A stretch of 56,575 nt of DNA, from assembly GCA_948470905.1 (NCBI GenBank), contig CAOKQK010000012.1:1-56575 (forward strand), given 5' to 3'. The notes beneath the pieces were generated by a model. The model was not told the origin of the DNA. It searched no databases and saw only the letters and a program-made list of their open reading frames with translations. This stretch comes from an uncultured Lachnospiraceae bacterium (GTDB taxonomy: Bacteria > Bacillota > Clostridia > Lachnospirales > Lachnospiraceae). Position numbers and translations under genes: made by a program. Of this stretch, positions 27,220 through 34,357 are shown piece after piece (position 1 is the stretch's first letter; the number at the start of each line of letters is the position of its first letter).

Positions 27220-27285
27220 ATTATAAAAACCGGGAAAATGTTTTTTTGTCAAAACAGGAAGCCTGTCCCTTAAAGTTTTGCGACA
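27220..27285 (-). promoter_or_regulatory. Candidate Spo0A-dependent spoIIE promoter with 0A-box-like sites
   Basis: Minus strand: TTGACA (27247-27252) and TATAAT (27220-27225) are separated by 21 bp. Spo0A-activated sigma-A promoters of B. subtilis spoIIE and spoIIG are known for over-long spacing of 21-22 bp. The -35 overlaps TTTGACA, the reverse of TGTCAAA, one base from the 0A box TGTCGAA. Another near-match, TGTCGCA, lies at 27279-27285, and an exact TGTCGAA (plus strand) at 27167-27173 within the palindrome. The arrangement strongly suggests Spo0A control. Confidence 0.65.
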
Positions 27286-27313
27286 AAAAAAGCGAAAGAC
27301 CTGAGTCTTCCGC
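27284..27313 (-). terminator. Intrinsic terminator after divIC
   Basis: On the minus strand GCGGAAGAC-TCAG-GTCTTTCGC is followed by TTTTTTT, beginning 2 bp past the divIC stop. It isolates the hup-to-divIC unit from spoIIE, so spoIIE needs its own promoter. Confidence 0.88.
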
Positions 27314-27314
27314 C

Positions 27315-27623
27315 TTACTTATCCTCTTTAAATAAAATCTCACCCTCATAGACCAGTCCCAGCTTCTCTCTTGCCACATTCTCAATATAACCTTTGGTCT
27401 TAACCTCCTTGGCAAACTCCTCTATTTCCAGGGCGTACCGTTCTTCCTCCGCGATCAGCGTCTCCAGCTGCTGCAGCTCCGCCTTCTTATCTTCTATCTT
27501 CTGCTGTATACCCACGCTTCTCACTGCAACCGCCACCATGATCATCACAACGACCAACGATACCAGAAACATACTAAAGCGATTTTGACTTCTCCTGCGA
27601 TACGCAATCCTTCTCCCTGCCAT
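27315..27623 (-). CDS. divIC: Septum formation initiator DivIC/FtsB family
   Basis: A 102-residue single-pass membrane protein. Residues ~1-15 are basic and cytoplasmic, the helix spans ~17-37, and an extracellular coiled coil (QQKIEDKKAELQQLETLIAEEE region) follows. The end VAREKLGLVYEGEILF is the typical DivIC/FtsB tail (KLGLVxPGE). It works with FtsL and DivIB in the divisome. AAAGGAAAAG precedes the ATG. It is the last gene before a terminator. Confidence 0.93.
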   Translation of the reverse strand: MAGRRIAYRRRSQNRFSMFLVSLVVVMIMVAVAVRSVGIQQKIEDKKAELQQLETLIAEEERYALEIEEFAKEVKTKGYIENVAREKLGLVYEGEILFKEDK

Positions 27624-27739
27624 GGCTTTTCCTTTCCCGAGATCCGCTTTCCGATTCTGTTTCCGGTCTTGCCGGCAACCCTGTCCCAGTCCTCATTCTG
27701 ATTCCTTATAAATCCTGCCCTTTCGTCCCTGAGGTGTCT

Positions 27740-28228
27740 CTACTTTGTCTTGAATCCTATTTTAAGCAATTTCAGGAAAATGGTCAACCTGTTTTTTATG
27801 GCACGCCTGATCCGGTGCAGCAGGCGATGCACCCCGCTTCCGGCTCTGTTGGCTGTTTTCCTTGCTTTCCTGCCCAGGAAGCTGAAAGGTTTGCACAAAA
27901 ATTTCAAAACTTTGCCCAATATTTTCAGCGCTTTACCCAAGCCAAGGGAAACATATTTTACAAACCATCTGCTGATAAGCTTCTTGTAAAGAAACATTCC
28001 CACCGCCGCGCCCAGGACCGCAAACCATCTTAGGCTGCCGTCGCCCTCGTGGTACATCATCAGAAAAACCTCCGCACCACAATATACCCAAAAGACAATA
28101 TCCTCCAGCGAAACAAAAAAAGCGCCATGGGGGATGACTCTCCGGAATATCCTCAAAAGGTCATAGACAAATGTAATAAAAATGCCCAGCAAAAGGGCAT
28201 GCAGCAAAAAAGTATTTTCACTTCCCAT
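27740..28228 (-). CDS. yabQ: Spore cortex biosynthesis protein YabQ
   Basis: A 162-residue protein with about three hydrophobic helices in the first 90 residues (HALLLGIFITFVYDLLRIFRR, then SLEDIVFWVYCGAEVFLMMY), the YabQ domain signature. The C-terminal half is very basic and amphipathic. YabQ is an outer forespore membrane protein needed for cortex formation under sigma-E control in Bacillus. It starts 4 bp after the yabP stop. Confidence 0.93.
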   Translation of the reverse strand: MGSENTFLLHALLLGIFITFVYDLLRIFRRVIPHGAFFVSLEDIVFWVYCGAEVFLMMYHEGDGSLRWFAVLGAAVGMFLYKKLISRWFVKYVSLGLGKALKILGKVLKFLCKPFSFLGRKARKTANRAGSGVHRLLHRIRRAIKNRLTIFLKLLKIGFKTK

Positions 28229-28232
28229 AAGC

Positions 28233-28523
28233 CTACCGGAAAAGCCTGGTCAGCAGGGATTCATTTTTATGTCCAGTATTCGCCACATCAGAATAAGTAA
28301 AGCTGTCAATCTTACCGTCGATGTCAACCTCTCCCTTTTCCAGGGTCAGCCTGCTCACATGCAGGTCATCACCCTTTATCATCAGCATCCCCTGCTCCGT
28401 CTCCAGCAGGATCTCATGTATGTCAAAGGAAAGCACATCGTTGACACCGTTTATCATGCAGTTTCTTCGATTGGTCATCGTCATCTTGTGCGCGCGTGTG
28501 CTGCTGCTGTTCAAATCTTCCAT
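28233..28523 (-). CDS. yabP: Sporulation protein YabP
   Basis: A 96-residue member of the YabP/YqfC family: NRRNCMINGVNDVLSFDIHEILLETEQG... is the conserved core with the INGV and I-LETxxG motifs, ending in a beta-rich KGEVDIDGKIDSFTYSD. It is small, with no membrane segment, and acts with YabQ in cortex assembly around the forespore. Strong ribosome site AGGAGGGG lies upstream. Confidence 0.93.
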   Translation of the reverse strand: MEDLNSSSTRAHKMTMTNRRNCMINGVNDVLSFDIHEILLETEQGMLMIKGDDLHVSRLTLEKGEVDIDGKIDSFTYSDVANTGHKNESLLTRLFR

Positions 28524-28591
28524 AAGCCCCTCCTATCCGCTTCTTCTTAATATATATGCGGACCGGAAGGCTACTATGCGAAACTGACCTG

Positions 28592-28831
28592 TCACAAATA
28601 CCGGAAAAGCTCCTTTGCCTCATCCTTTTTGACAGTTTCCTGGACGTCCAGCACCTCCACCTTCACATCCTTATTTCCAAAGGAAATGGTAATGACATCA
28701 CCCTTCTTCACCTCCGCGGATGCCTTCGCCGGTTTGTCATTGATCATGACACGCCCGCTGTCACATGCCTCGTTTGCCACTGTCCGGCGCTTGATCAAGC
28801 GCGATACCTTCAAATATTTATCCAGCCTCAT
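28592..28831 (-). CDS. rqcP: S4 domain RNA-binding protein RqcP (YabO/Hsp15 family)
   Basis: A 79-residue S4-domain protein: MRLDKYLKVSRLIKRRTVANEACDSG, quoted here in outline, is the S4 RNA-binding motif. RqcP binds stalled 50S subunits and supports alanine-tail synthesis with RqcH in ribosome quality control. GGAGG lies 7 bases upstream of the ATG at 28831; an upstream start at 28867 is rejected. It lies between hup and yabP as in most Bacillota. Confidence 0.93.
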   Translation of the reverse strand: MRLDKYLKVSRLIKRRTVANEACDSGRVMINDKPAKASAEVKKGDVITISFGNKDVKVEVLDVQETVKKDEAKELFRYL

Positions 28832-28865
28832 ATCAATTCCTCCATTTCTGCAGTCCTGTACAAGC

Positions 28866-28899
28866 AAAACGGAGAACCCCCTTTTCAGAAGGTTCTCCG
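28866..28899 (-). terminator. Hairpin attenuator between hup and rqcP
   Basis: CGGAGAACC and GGTTCTCCG form a 9 bp stem. On the minus strand TTTTGCTT follows, a short T-rich run. It may end most hup transcripts while allowing some read-through into rqcP-yabP-yabQ-divIC. Confidence 0.6.
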
Positions 28900-28915
28900 C
28901 AATTTTTGCAATGAC

Positions 28916-29188
28916 CTAGTTCACCATGTCCTTTAAAGGCTTTCCAGCCTTAAACTTAGGAGACTTAGATGCTGCAATCGGCATTGTCTTACCTGTCTGA
29001 GGATTTCTGCCTTCTCTTGCCTTTCTCTCAGCAACCTCAAAGGTGCCGAAGCCGACCAGCTGGACCTTTCCGCCCTTCTTTAACTCTTCGGAAACCACAT
29101 CGGTAAAAGCCTTCAAAGCCTTCTCTGCGTCCTTCTTGGAAATCTCCGCCTGTTCAGCTATAGCAGCAACCAATTCTGTTTTGTTCAT
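28916..29188 (-). CDS. hup: HU-type DNA-binding protein
   Basis: A 90-residue nucleoid protein of the HU family. The N-terminal helices start [12 protein letters not shown]; the core has [23 protein letters not shown] in two parts, with the DNA-bending arm [12 protein letters not shown] and the lysine-rich end. It binds and bends DNA without sequence specificity. AGGAGGAG sits 6 bases before the ATG at 29188; the frame extends upstream to 29287 but crosses the promoter. Confidence 0.97.
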   Translation of the reverse strand: MNKTELVAAIAEQAEISKKDAEKALKAFTDVVSEELKKGGKVQLVGFGTFEVAERKAREGRNPQTGKTMPIAASKSPKFKAGKPLKDMVN

Positions 29189-29250
29189 ATTGAACTCCTC
29201 CTGTAATGAGTTTCTTGTTTGTACTTTTATAGATGCTTCTTGTGAAACGT

Positions 29251-29287
29251 CTAATATATATATATATGTTTTTCCTGGGTTTGTCAA
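29251..29287 (-). promoter_or_regulatory. hup promoter with (TA)n tract
   Basis: Minus strand TTGACA (29282-29287) and TATATA (29259-29264) are 17 bp apart, about 70 bp upstream of the hup ATG. The -10 lies in an alternating AT run of about 15 bases, so its exact register is ambiguous. Confidence 0.65.
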
Positions 29288-29418
29288 GGTCTCATTTCCA
29301 CGTATGAGTAATATTTTATTAATTTTACATATAGACTGAAAAGTCAGGCTTTCCGCATATTTCCGCCCTGATAACCAGATTATTCAAACACCGGATTTCC
29401 CGCGAATACGCCGCTGTC

Positions 29419-30891
29419 TTACTCGTCCTCTCCGCCTTCTTCGTCCCCATCTTCTTCGCCTTGCTCATCTTGCTCTCCCTCATCACCTTCTGCGCTGTCA
29501 CCGTCCTCCCCGCCTGGTTCCTCCTGGCTGTTCGCAACCAGCTCCGCAAAGGTATAGGGAGTATCCCTGTTGTCGTCATCCACCTGGATGGTATAGCTCC
29601 TGGTCTCATATCCTGCCCTTTTCAGGATGATGACATGCACGCCGGGAACCTTCTTGAAGCTGCAGGGCGAAATGCCCACATAATTTCCGTCCAGATATAC
29701 CTCCGCACCTTCCGGCGCCTCGATATGGACCTTGTACCCATCCTCCGGCGGCTCCGTGCCGTCGGAAAGGCTTTCGGAAGCGTCACCGGAAGAACTTTCA
29801 GAAGCACTGCCACCAGATGATGCCGTTCCTGTCTGCACCTGCTCCAGCTTTATCTGAAAGTCTGCAGATGCCTTATCCACCTGGATATACTGCGTGACTG
29901 ACTGATATCCTTCTGCCCTAGCAATAATCTGATGCAGCCCGTATTCCAGCGTCACCGGACGCGTTACATCTGTCTTTGCGCCATCAATGTACACCTCTGT
30001 GCCGGAAGGCTCCAGGGAAAATGCCACCTTCCCTGCCTGGGCATCCGGGACCTCAAAATCTCCCACATCCAACACTGTCTCCTCGCCCCGGCTGATGACC
30101 ACTTCCTTCACGCCGCCTCCGCCCCTGTGGCTGACGCTGACCTGATGGCTGCCCTCCGGCACTACCAGAAGCATATCCTCCGTAATCCTCGTAATCTGCT
30201 TCTTTCCGACCTCTATCCATCCGCCCACAAAATCCATACTGTTGGCAAGGCTCAGATAACCATGCCCCTTCTCCACCTTCACGGACAGGATCTGGCTGTC
30301 AATGCCCTGGAAACTAAGCACATCTGTGGAACTGATCTCCATGATCTCAATATTTTCCCCATTTGAAAAATATTGCGTGTTGGAGGTCAGCTTATAGACT
30401 CCCGAGCCGATGCTGACCTCCCTCCGCGCCATGTTGATCTCATAGCGCTCCACACTCGCCTGAATCCATGCCTGCGAAGACTTCCGAAGCGTGGTGAGAT
30501 GCTTTTTGTCCTTTAAAAATGTCACATCCACCACATCTCCCAGCTCCACCTGTTTCAGGGAGAGACTCTCGCCATACTTGTCGTACAGCCTGGTGGTGCC
30601 GTCCATGGAAAGTGTATAGTTCTTCCCCAGGGCAAGATTCAGAAAGGTCAATGTGCCCTCCTCATCATTCTTTCCCACCAATACGGCAGTATCCGCCGAG
30701 TCATAACTGTCAGGACCCGTGACCACAAATCCCGTATCCACCCTGCCCGGAGTCGGTGAGGGCAGCGGGCTGCCTGCCCATGGCGCCGCACACGCCGCAC
30801 ATGCAAACATCACCCCAGCGGCAAGAACCGTCATCCTCAGTATGTTCCGTATTCCTTTTTTTGCCTTCCGATCTTTCTTCTCGCGTACCAC
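29419..30891 (-). CDS. PEGA-domain surface lipoprotein
   Basis: A 490-residue secreted protein. The N-terminus is basic and then hydrophobic, with a cysteine after ACAACA-type residues near residue 33 (FACAACAAPWAG), which suggests a lipoprotein signal. Residues ~45-290 are unrecognised, beta-rich. Two PEGA repeats follow (~295-355, FSLEPSGTEVYIDGAKTD; ~388-450, EAPEGAEVYLDGNYVG), small surface beta-domains. A Ser-rich linker separates them and the last ~35 residues are Glu/Asp/Gly only. The start is GTG at 30891 with TAGGAGA upstream. Its role is probably structural or binding at the cell surface. Confidence 0.82.
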   Translation of the reverse strand: MVREKKDRKAKKGIRNILRMTVLAAGVMFACAACAAPWAGSPLPSPTPGRVDTGFVVTGPDSYDSADTAVLVGKNDEEGTLTFLNLALGKNYTLSMDGTTRLYDKYGESLSLKQVELGDVVDVTFLKDKKHLTTLRKSSQAWIQASVERYEINMARREVSIGSGVYKLTSNTQYFSNGENIEIMEISSTDVLSFQGIDSQILSVKVEKGHGYLSLANSMDFVGGWIEVGKKQITRITEDMLLVVPEGSHQVSVSHRGGGGVKEVVISRGEETVLDVGDFEVPDAQAGKVAFSLEPSGTEVYIDGAKTDVTRPVTLEYGLHQIIARAEGYQSVTQYIQVDKASADFQIKLEQVQTGTASSGGSASESSSGDASESLSDGTEPPEDGYKVHIEAPEGAEVYLDGNYVGISPCSFKKVPGVHVIILKRAGYETRSYTIQVDDDNRDTPYTFAELVANSQEEPGGEDGDSAEGDEGEQDEQGEEDGDEEGGEDE

Positions 30892-30896
30892 CTATA

Positions 30897-30948
30897 TTCT
30901 CCTAGATTTTGAGTTCCCGCTTGCGGGAACTTTTCCGTTCTCTGCACT
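30897..30948 (-). repeat. Dispersed palindromic leader repeat, copy B (before the PEGA gene)
   Basis: On the minus strand GTGCAGAGAACGGAAAA is followed by a perfect palindrome GTTCCCGC-AA-GCGGGAAC and, 9 bases on, the TAGGAGA ribosome site. Same order and orientation as the other copies. Confidence 0.8.
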
Positions 30949-30969
30949 TTGGCGCTGCCTCTGTCTGCC

Positions 30970-31977
30970 CTATCCCCTCAGCCTCCCCACATTGCGGAAG
31001 ACCTCGTCCAGAAAAGCCTGTTTCTCCTTCTCCTGTGCGATGAGCTTCTCCAACTTCTCCTGATTTCTGCCGGGTATCCATGCTTTTCCGGAATTGTAAT
31101 AAAAATTGACGATTTTCCAGAACTTCTCGGGATACGCCAGGCGGTAATACAGGTCGATCCTGCTTATGGCAGGCAGAGGACGCTCCTTCTCATATGCCTC
31201 CAGCAGATTCATTCCCAACGCTATGGACCAATTCCCCTTTTCCAACAGCTTGCGCAGCAGCAGGTACAGATCCCTGACGGGGTTATCCCGCAGGCATTTC
31301 TCAAAGTTCACCACAAACCAGCCGCCGTCTCCCCTTAAGATATTATGATATTGATAATCCCCATGGCAAAAGACAATCTCGCTCTCCTCAGCCGCTTCCT
31401 CCGGTTCCAGTGACGCGCAGTATTCCTTCCATTCCTCCGTCACAGCCAGAGCCTGCTTCAGGAAAAAGTCAAAGGTATTCAGCAGATTGATCTCAAACCA
31501 CGTCTTCTGCCCTTTTTGCTTCAGATATTTATATACCTTTTTCAGCTCTTTATTATGCTTATCATACTCCCGTGCAGGAGAGAAAGCCGCGGGAATGCCC
31601 GGCGTGTCCGCAGGCAGCCTCATGCTCCCGTGAAGCTTCGCCAGAAGCCTCACAGCCTCCGCACATTCGGATTTTTCATAAATGCTGCACTCCCTGCCAT
31701 CCTGCCAGGTCTTTAATATATAATTCAAGCCGTCGGCGCCCTTTACAAGGAGCATCCCGTCCTTTGTCGGGATAATGCTTTCCGCCTGGACAAGCCCCGT
31801 CTGGGCTACCTGCTTCAGCAGTCTGTCCTGCAGCTCTATCCTGTCCTGATTTCCGGAATATTCCTTCAAGATCATGCAGCCCTGATTGGTGTCACATATT
31901 ATGGCGCCTCTGCCCTTTCTCGTCCGCTGCACCTCTATATCATACTGTTCCAACAATTCCACTGCCCTGTCATTCAT
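30970..31977 (-). CDS. CotS-family spore coat protein (kinase-like fold)
   Basis: A 335-residue member of the CotS/YsxE/YutH group, which has an aminoglycoside-phosphotransferase-like fold and belongs to the spore coat. The catalytic-loop-like FCHGDYQYHNIL (~residue 205) is present. The next motif, normally an acidic DFD/DFE metal site, reads VVNFEKC, with Asn for Asp, which argues against normal phosphotransfer. AGGAGGGG precedes the ATG. It stands between the PEGA gene and cca on the same strand. Confidence 0.87.
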   Translation of the reverse strand: MNDRAVELLEQYDIEVQRTRKGRGAIICDTNQGCMILKEYSGNQDRIELQDRLLKQVAQTGLVQAESIIPTKDGMLLVKGADGLNYILKTWQDGRECSIYEKSECAEAVRLLAKLHGSMRLPADTPGIPAAFSPAREYDKHNKELKKVYKYLKQKGQKTWFEINLLNTFDFFLKQALAVTEEWKEYCASLEPEEAAEESEIVFCHGDYQYHNILRGDGGWFVVNFEKCLRDNPVRDLYLLLRKLLEKGNWSIALGMNLLEAYEKERPLPAISRIDLYYRLAYPEKFWKIVNFYYNSGKAWIPGRNQEKLEKLIAQEKEKQAFLDEVFRNVGRLRG

Positions 31978-32072
31978 CTGTAACCCCTCCTGATCGGTTT
32001 CGTACTTGAACCTTTTTCCCTCGGTTCATAACCTATCATATGAGAGGAATTCTGAAAGTATGTTAAGGGCTT

Positions 32073-33431
32073 TTAACGATATTTTTCCGCTTCCGCAAGC
32101 AAATATTCCTTTACATTACATTCCGGCTGTTCCAGCACAAGCTCAAGAAGCTTCCGGAGGACCTCACCCATCTTTTTTCCGGGCTTCCAGCCCGCCTCCA
32201 TCAGGTCGGAGCCCGTGACAGCCAGAGTTTTTAAGGAAACACACTGTCCCTGCGCCTGAACCTGCTCAAACAGCTGCTGCCATCTGTCCACATTGTCCAG
32301 CTTCTCCTGCCTGAGATAGCCGCTCTGTGCCCGGATGTCGGCGCGCGCCACCTCAAACAGCGCGGGAAACATGTCCTCACCAATCCTGCTGACAGCCCGG
32401 CGCACGTTCCGCAGGTCCGGCACAACTCCGTTGCAGTAATCGTGATACAGCACCAGCCCGCAGACCCTGTTCATGGTATCATTGTCAAATCTCAGGCGCT
32501 GCATGATATTCCCTGCCATATCCGCGCTGATCCGGGCATGTCCGTGAAAATGGGTAATGCCATCCCCGTCCACAGCCAGGGCATCCGGCTTGCCGATATC
32601 ATGAAAAAGCATCGCCAGACGCAGCACCTTATCCGCCCTTACAGACATCATGGAATGCAGGATATGCTCTCCCACACTGTAACAGTGGTGCGGATGATTC
32701 TGAGGGGTTTCCATGGCTCTGTCAAACTCCGGGAAAAAAACCTTCGTAACCCCCGTCTCATATGCCGCCCGGATATAGTCAGGGTGGGGAGAGACGATGA
32801 GCTTCACCAGCTCCGCCTGAATCCGCTCGGCACTGATACGGCTCAGGGTAGGGGCAAGCGCCGTTATGGCATCCCGCGTCTCTTGTTCAATCTCATATCC
32901 AAGCTGGGCGGAAAAGCGGATCGCCCGCAGGATGCGCAGGGCATCCTCCCGGAACCGGCTTTCAGGATCTCCCACACAGCGCACCTTCTTCCCCCTGATA
33001 TCCTCCATTCCTCCAAAGATATCCACCAGCCCCTTCACGTCATTATAAGCCATGGCGTTAATGGTCAGATCCCTGCGCTTTAAATCCTCCTCCAGGCAGG
33101 GTGTGAACGTTACCTGGCTGGGATGCCTGCTGTCCTCATATTTGCCGTCCACACGATAGGTTGTGACCTCAAACCCTTCCCTGTCCAGCATCACAGTGAC
33201 TGTGCCATGCTGCAGCCCGGTATCTATAGTCCTGGAAAAAAGCGCCTTGACCTGTTCCGGCATGGCGGAAGTGGTGATGTCCCAATCCTGAGGCTCCCTG
33301 CCCAGGATGGAATCCCTCACACAGCCCCCCACCGCATACGCCTCAAAGCCCCCATCCTGGATGGTCCTTATGATAAATTTGGCTTTTGGCGGTATTTTTA
33401 TTTTGATGTCATATTTTTTCTCAGGGTTCAT
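32073..33431 (-). CDS. cca: CCA tRNA nucleotidyltransferase (HD-domain type)
   Basis: A 452-residue class II enzyme that adds or repairs CCA at tRNA 3' ends; needed here because the two tRNA genes in the window do not encode CCA. The head has AVGGCVRDSILG and DWDITTSA (catalytic carboxylates), then RRDLTINAMAY. An HD domain follows with FHDIGKPDAL. The gene overlaps the HAD phosphatase by 4 bp. Confidence 0.95.
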   Translation of the reverse strand: MNPEKKYDIKIKIPPKAKFIIRTIQDGGFEAYAVGGCVRDSILGREPQDWDITTSAMPEQVKALFSRTIDTGLQHGTVTVMLDREGFEVTTYRVDGKYEDSRHPSQVTFTPCLEEDLKRRDLTINAMAYNDVKGLVDIFGGMEDIRGKKVRCVGDPESRFREDALRILRAIRFSAQLGYEIEQETRDAITALAPTLSRISAERIQAELVKLIVSPHPDYIRAAYETGVTKVFFPEFDRAMETPQNHPHHCYSVGEHILHSMMSVRADKVLRLAMLFHDIGKPDALAVDGDGITHFHGHARISADMAGNIMQRLRFDNDTMNRVCGLVLYHDYCNGVVPDLRNVRRAVSRIGEDMFPALFEVARADIRAQSGYLRQEKLDNVDRWQQLFEQVQAQGQCVSLKTLAVTGSDLMEAGWKPGKKMGEVLRKLLELVLEQPECNVKEYLLAEAEKYR

Positions 33432-34252
33432 ACCTGCTCCTGTCCGTTAAGGATAAACCTGTCTATCACCTGTACCAGCCCGTCCTCGTCATTGGTGGCG
33501 GTGATATAATCCGCCGCTTCCTTCACTGCCGGCTGGGCATTTCCCATTGCCACTCCGATCCCCGCATACCTGATCATGGAGACATCATTGAAGCCGTCCC
33601 CGCAGCAGACAGCATCCTCCCTGGTCATGCCGATAGTCTCCAGCATCTTGTCCAGGGACGATGCCTTATCCACGTTCTTGGGCATAACCTCTATGAAAAA
33701 AGGCTCTGATCGATAGATGCTCGCCACATTACCGTATTTCTCCTGCAGCTCCTTCTCCAGCACCGCCGCCCTTTCCGGCTCGGCAGTCATGAGACATTTA
33801 TTGATGTCAAAATCCACAAAGCCCAAAAAATCCCTTACCTGGCGGATGGGCATGCCATTGATGCGCGCCTCCAGTTCGATATACCGGTCAGGTTCAAAAG
33901 CGGAAATGACCTCATCCCCAAGGTATGTCACCAGCCCGCAGCCGTTCCTTTTGGCAAAGCCGTAAAATCCCGGCAAGAGCATCAGGGGAAGGGTTCTCTG
34001 GTACACAATATCCCCTGTCCTGCATTCCACAATGCGCGCTCCGTTAAAAGAAATCAGATAACCCCCGTATTTCTCCAGTTCCAGTTCTTCCTCATAACGC
34101 CGCATGCCGGGGGTAGGGCGTCCTGACGCAAGAATGATCTTGTGTCCCCTCTCCATGATATCAATCAACCCTGCCTTTGTACCGGGGCTGATCTCCTTCC
34201 TGGAATTTGTAAGCGTGCCGTCGATATCCAGCACCAAAACCTTGTCTTCCAT
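33428..34252 (-). CDS. Cof-type HAD-superfamily phosphatase
   Basis: A 274-residue hydrolase: motif I LDIDGTLTNS, motif II ILASGRP, motif IV CCGDGFNDVSMIRYAGIGVAMGNA in parts, with a type IIB cap between. Cof-like enzymes dephosphorylate sugar phosphates, flavin precursors or pyridoxal phosphate. The precise substrate is not visible. It is coupled to cca by a 4 bp overlap. Confidence 0.92.
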   Translation of the reverse strand: MEDKVLVLDIDGTLTNSRKEISPGTKAGLIDIMERGHKIILASGRPTPGMRRYEEELELEKYGGYLISFNGARIVECRTGDIVYQRTLPLMLLPGFYGFAKRNGCGLVTYLGDEVISAFEPDRYIELEARINGMPIRQVRDFLGFVDFDINKCLMTAEPERAAVLEKELQEKYGNVASIYRSEPFFIEVMPKNVDKASSLDKMLETIGMTREDAVCCGDGFNDVSMIRYAGIGVAMGNAQPAVKEAADYITATNDEDGLVQVIDRFILNGQEQV

Positions 34253-34274
34253 CTTAATTTCCTCACACTACCCT

Positions 34275-34308
34275 TCAAAAAAGGACGGTGAAGGAACCCA
34301 CCGCCCTT
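34275..34308 (-). terminator. Intrinsic terminator after the foldase gene
   Basis: Minus strand AAGGGCGGTG-GGTTCCTT-CACCGTCCTT followed by TTTTG. It begins 50 bp past the foldase stop and just before the HAD start. Confidence 0.85.
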
Positions 34309-34357
34309 ATTATCCCTGCTGCCTTGCCGGAAACCTTGCAAACCTGCCGCAGAATAT

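Noticed and set aside
26953-27252. 99-codon minus-strand frame over the spoIIE leader
   Set aside because: It translates the palindrome and crosses the -10 of the spoIIE promoter; no ribosome site and no similarity to SpoIIE helices.
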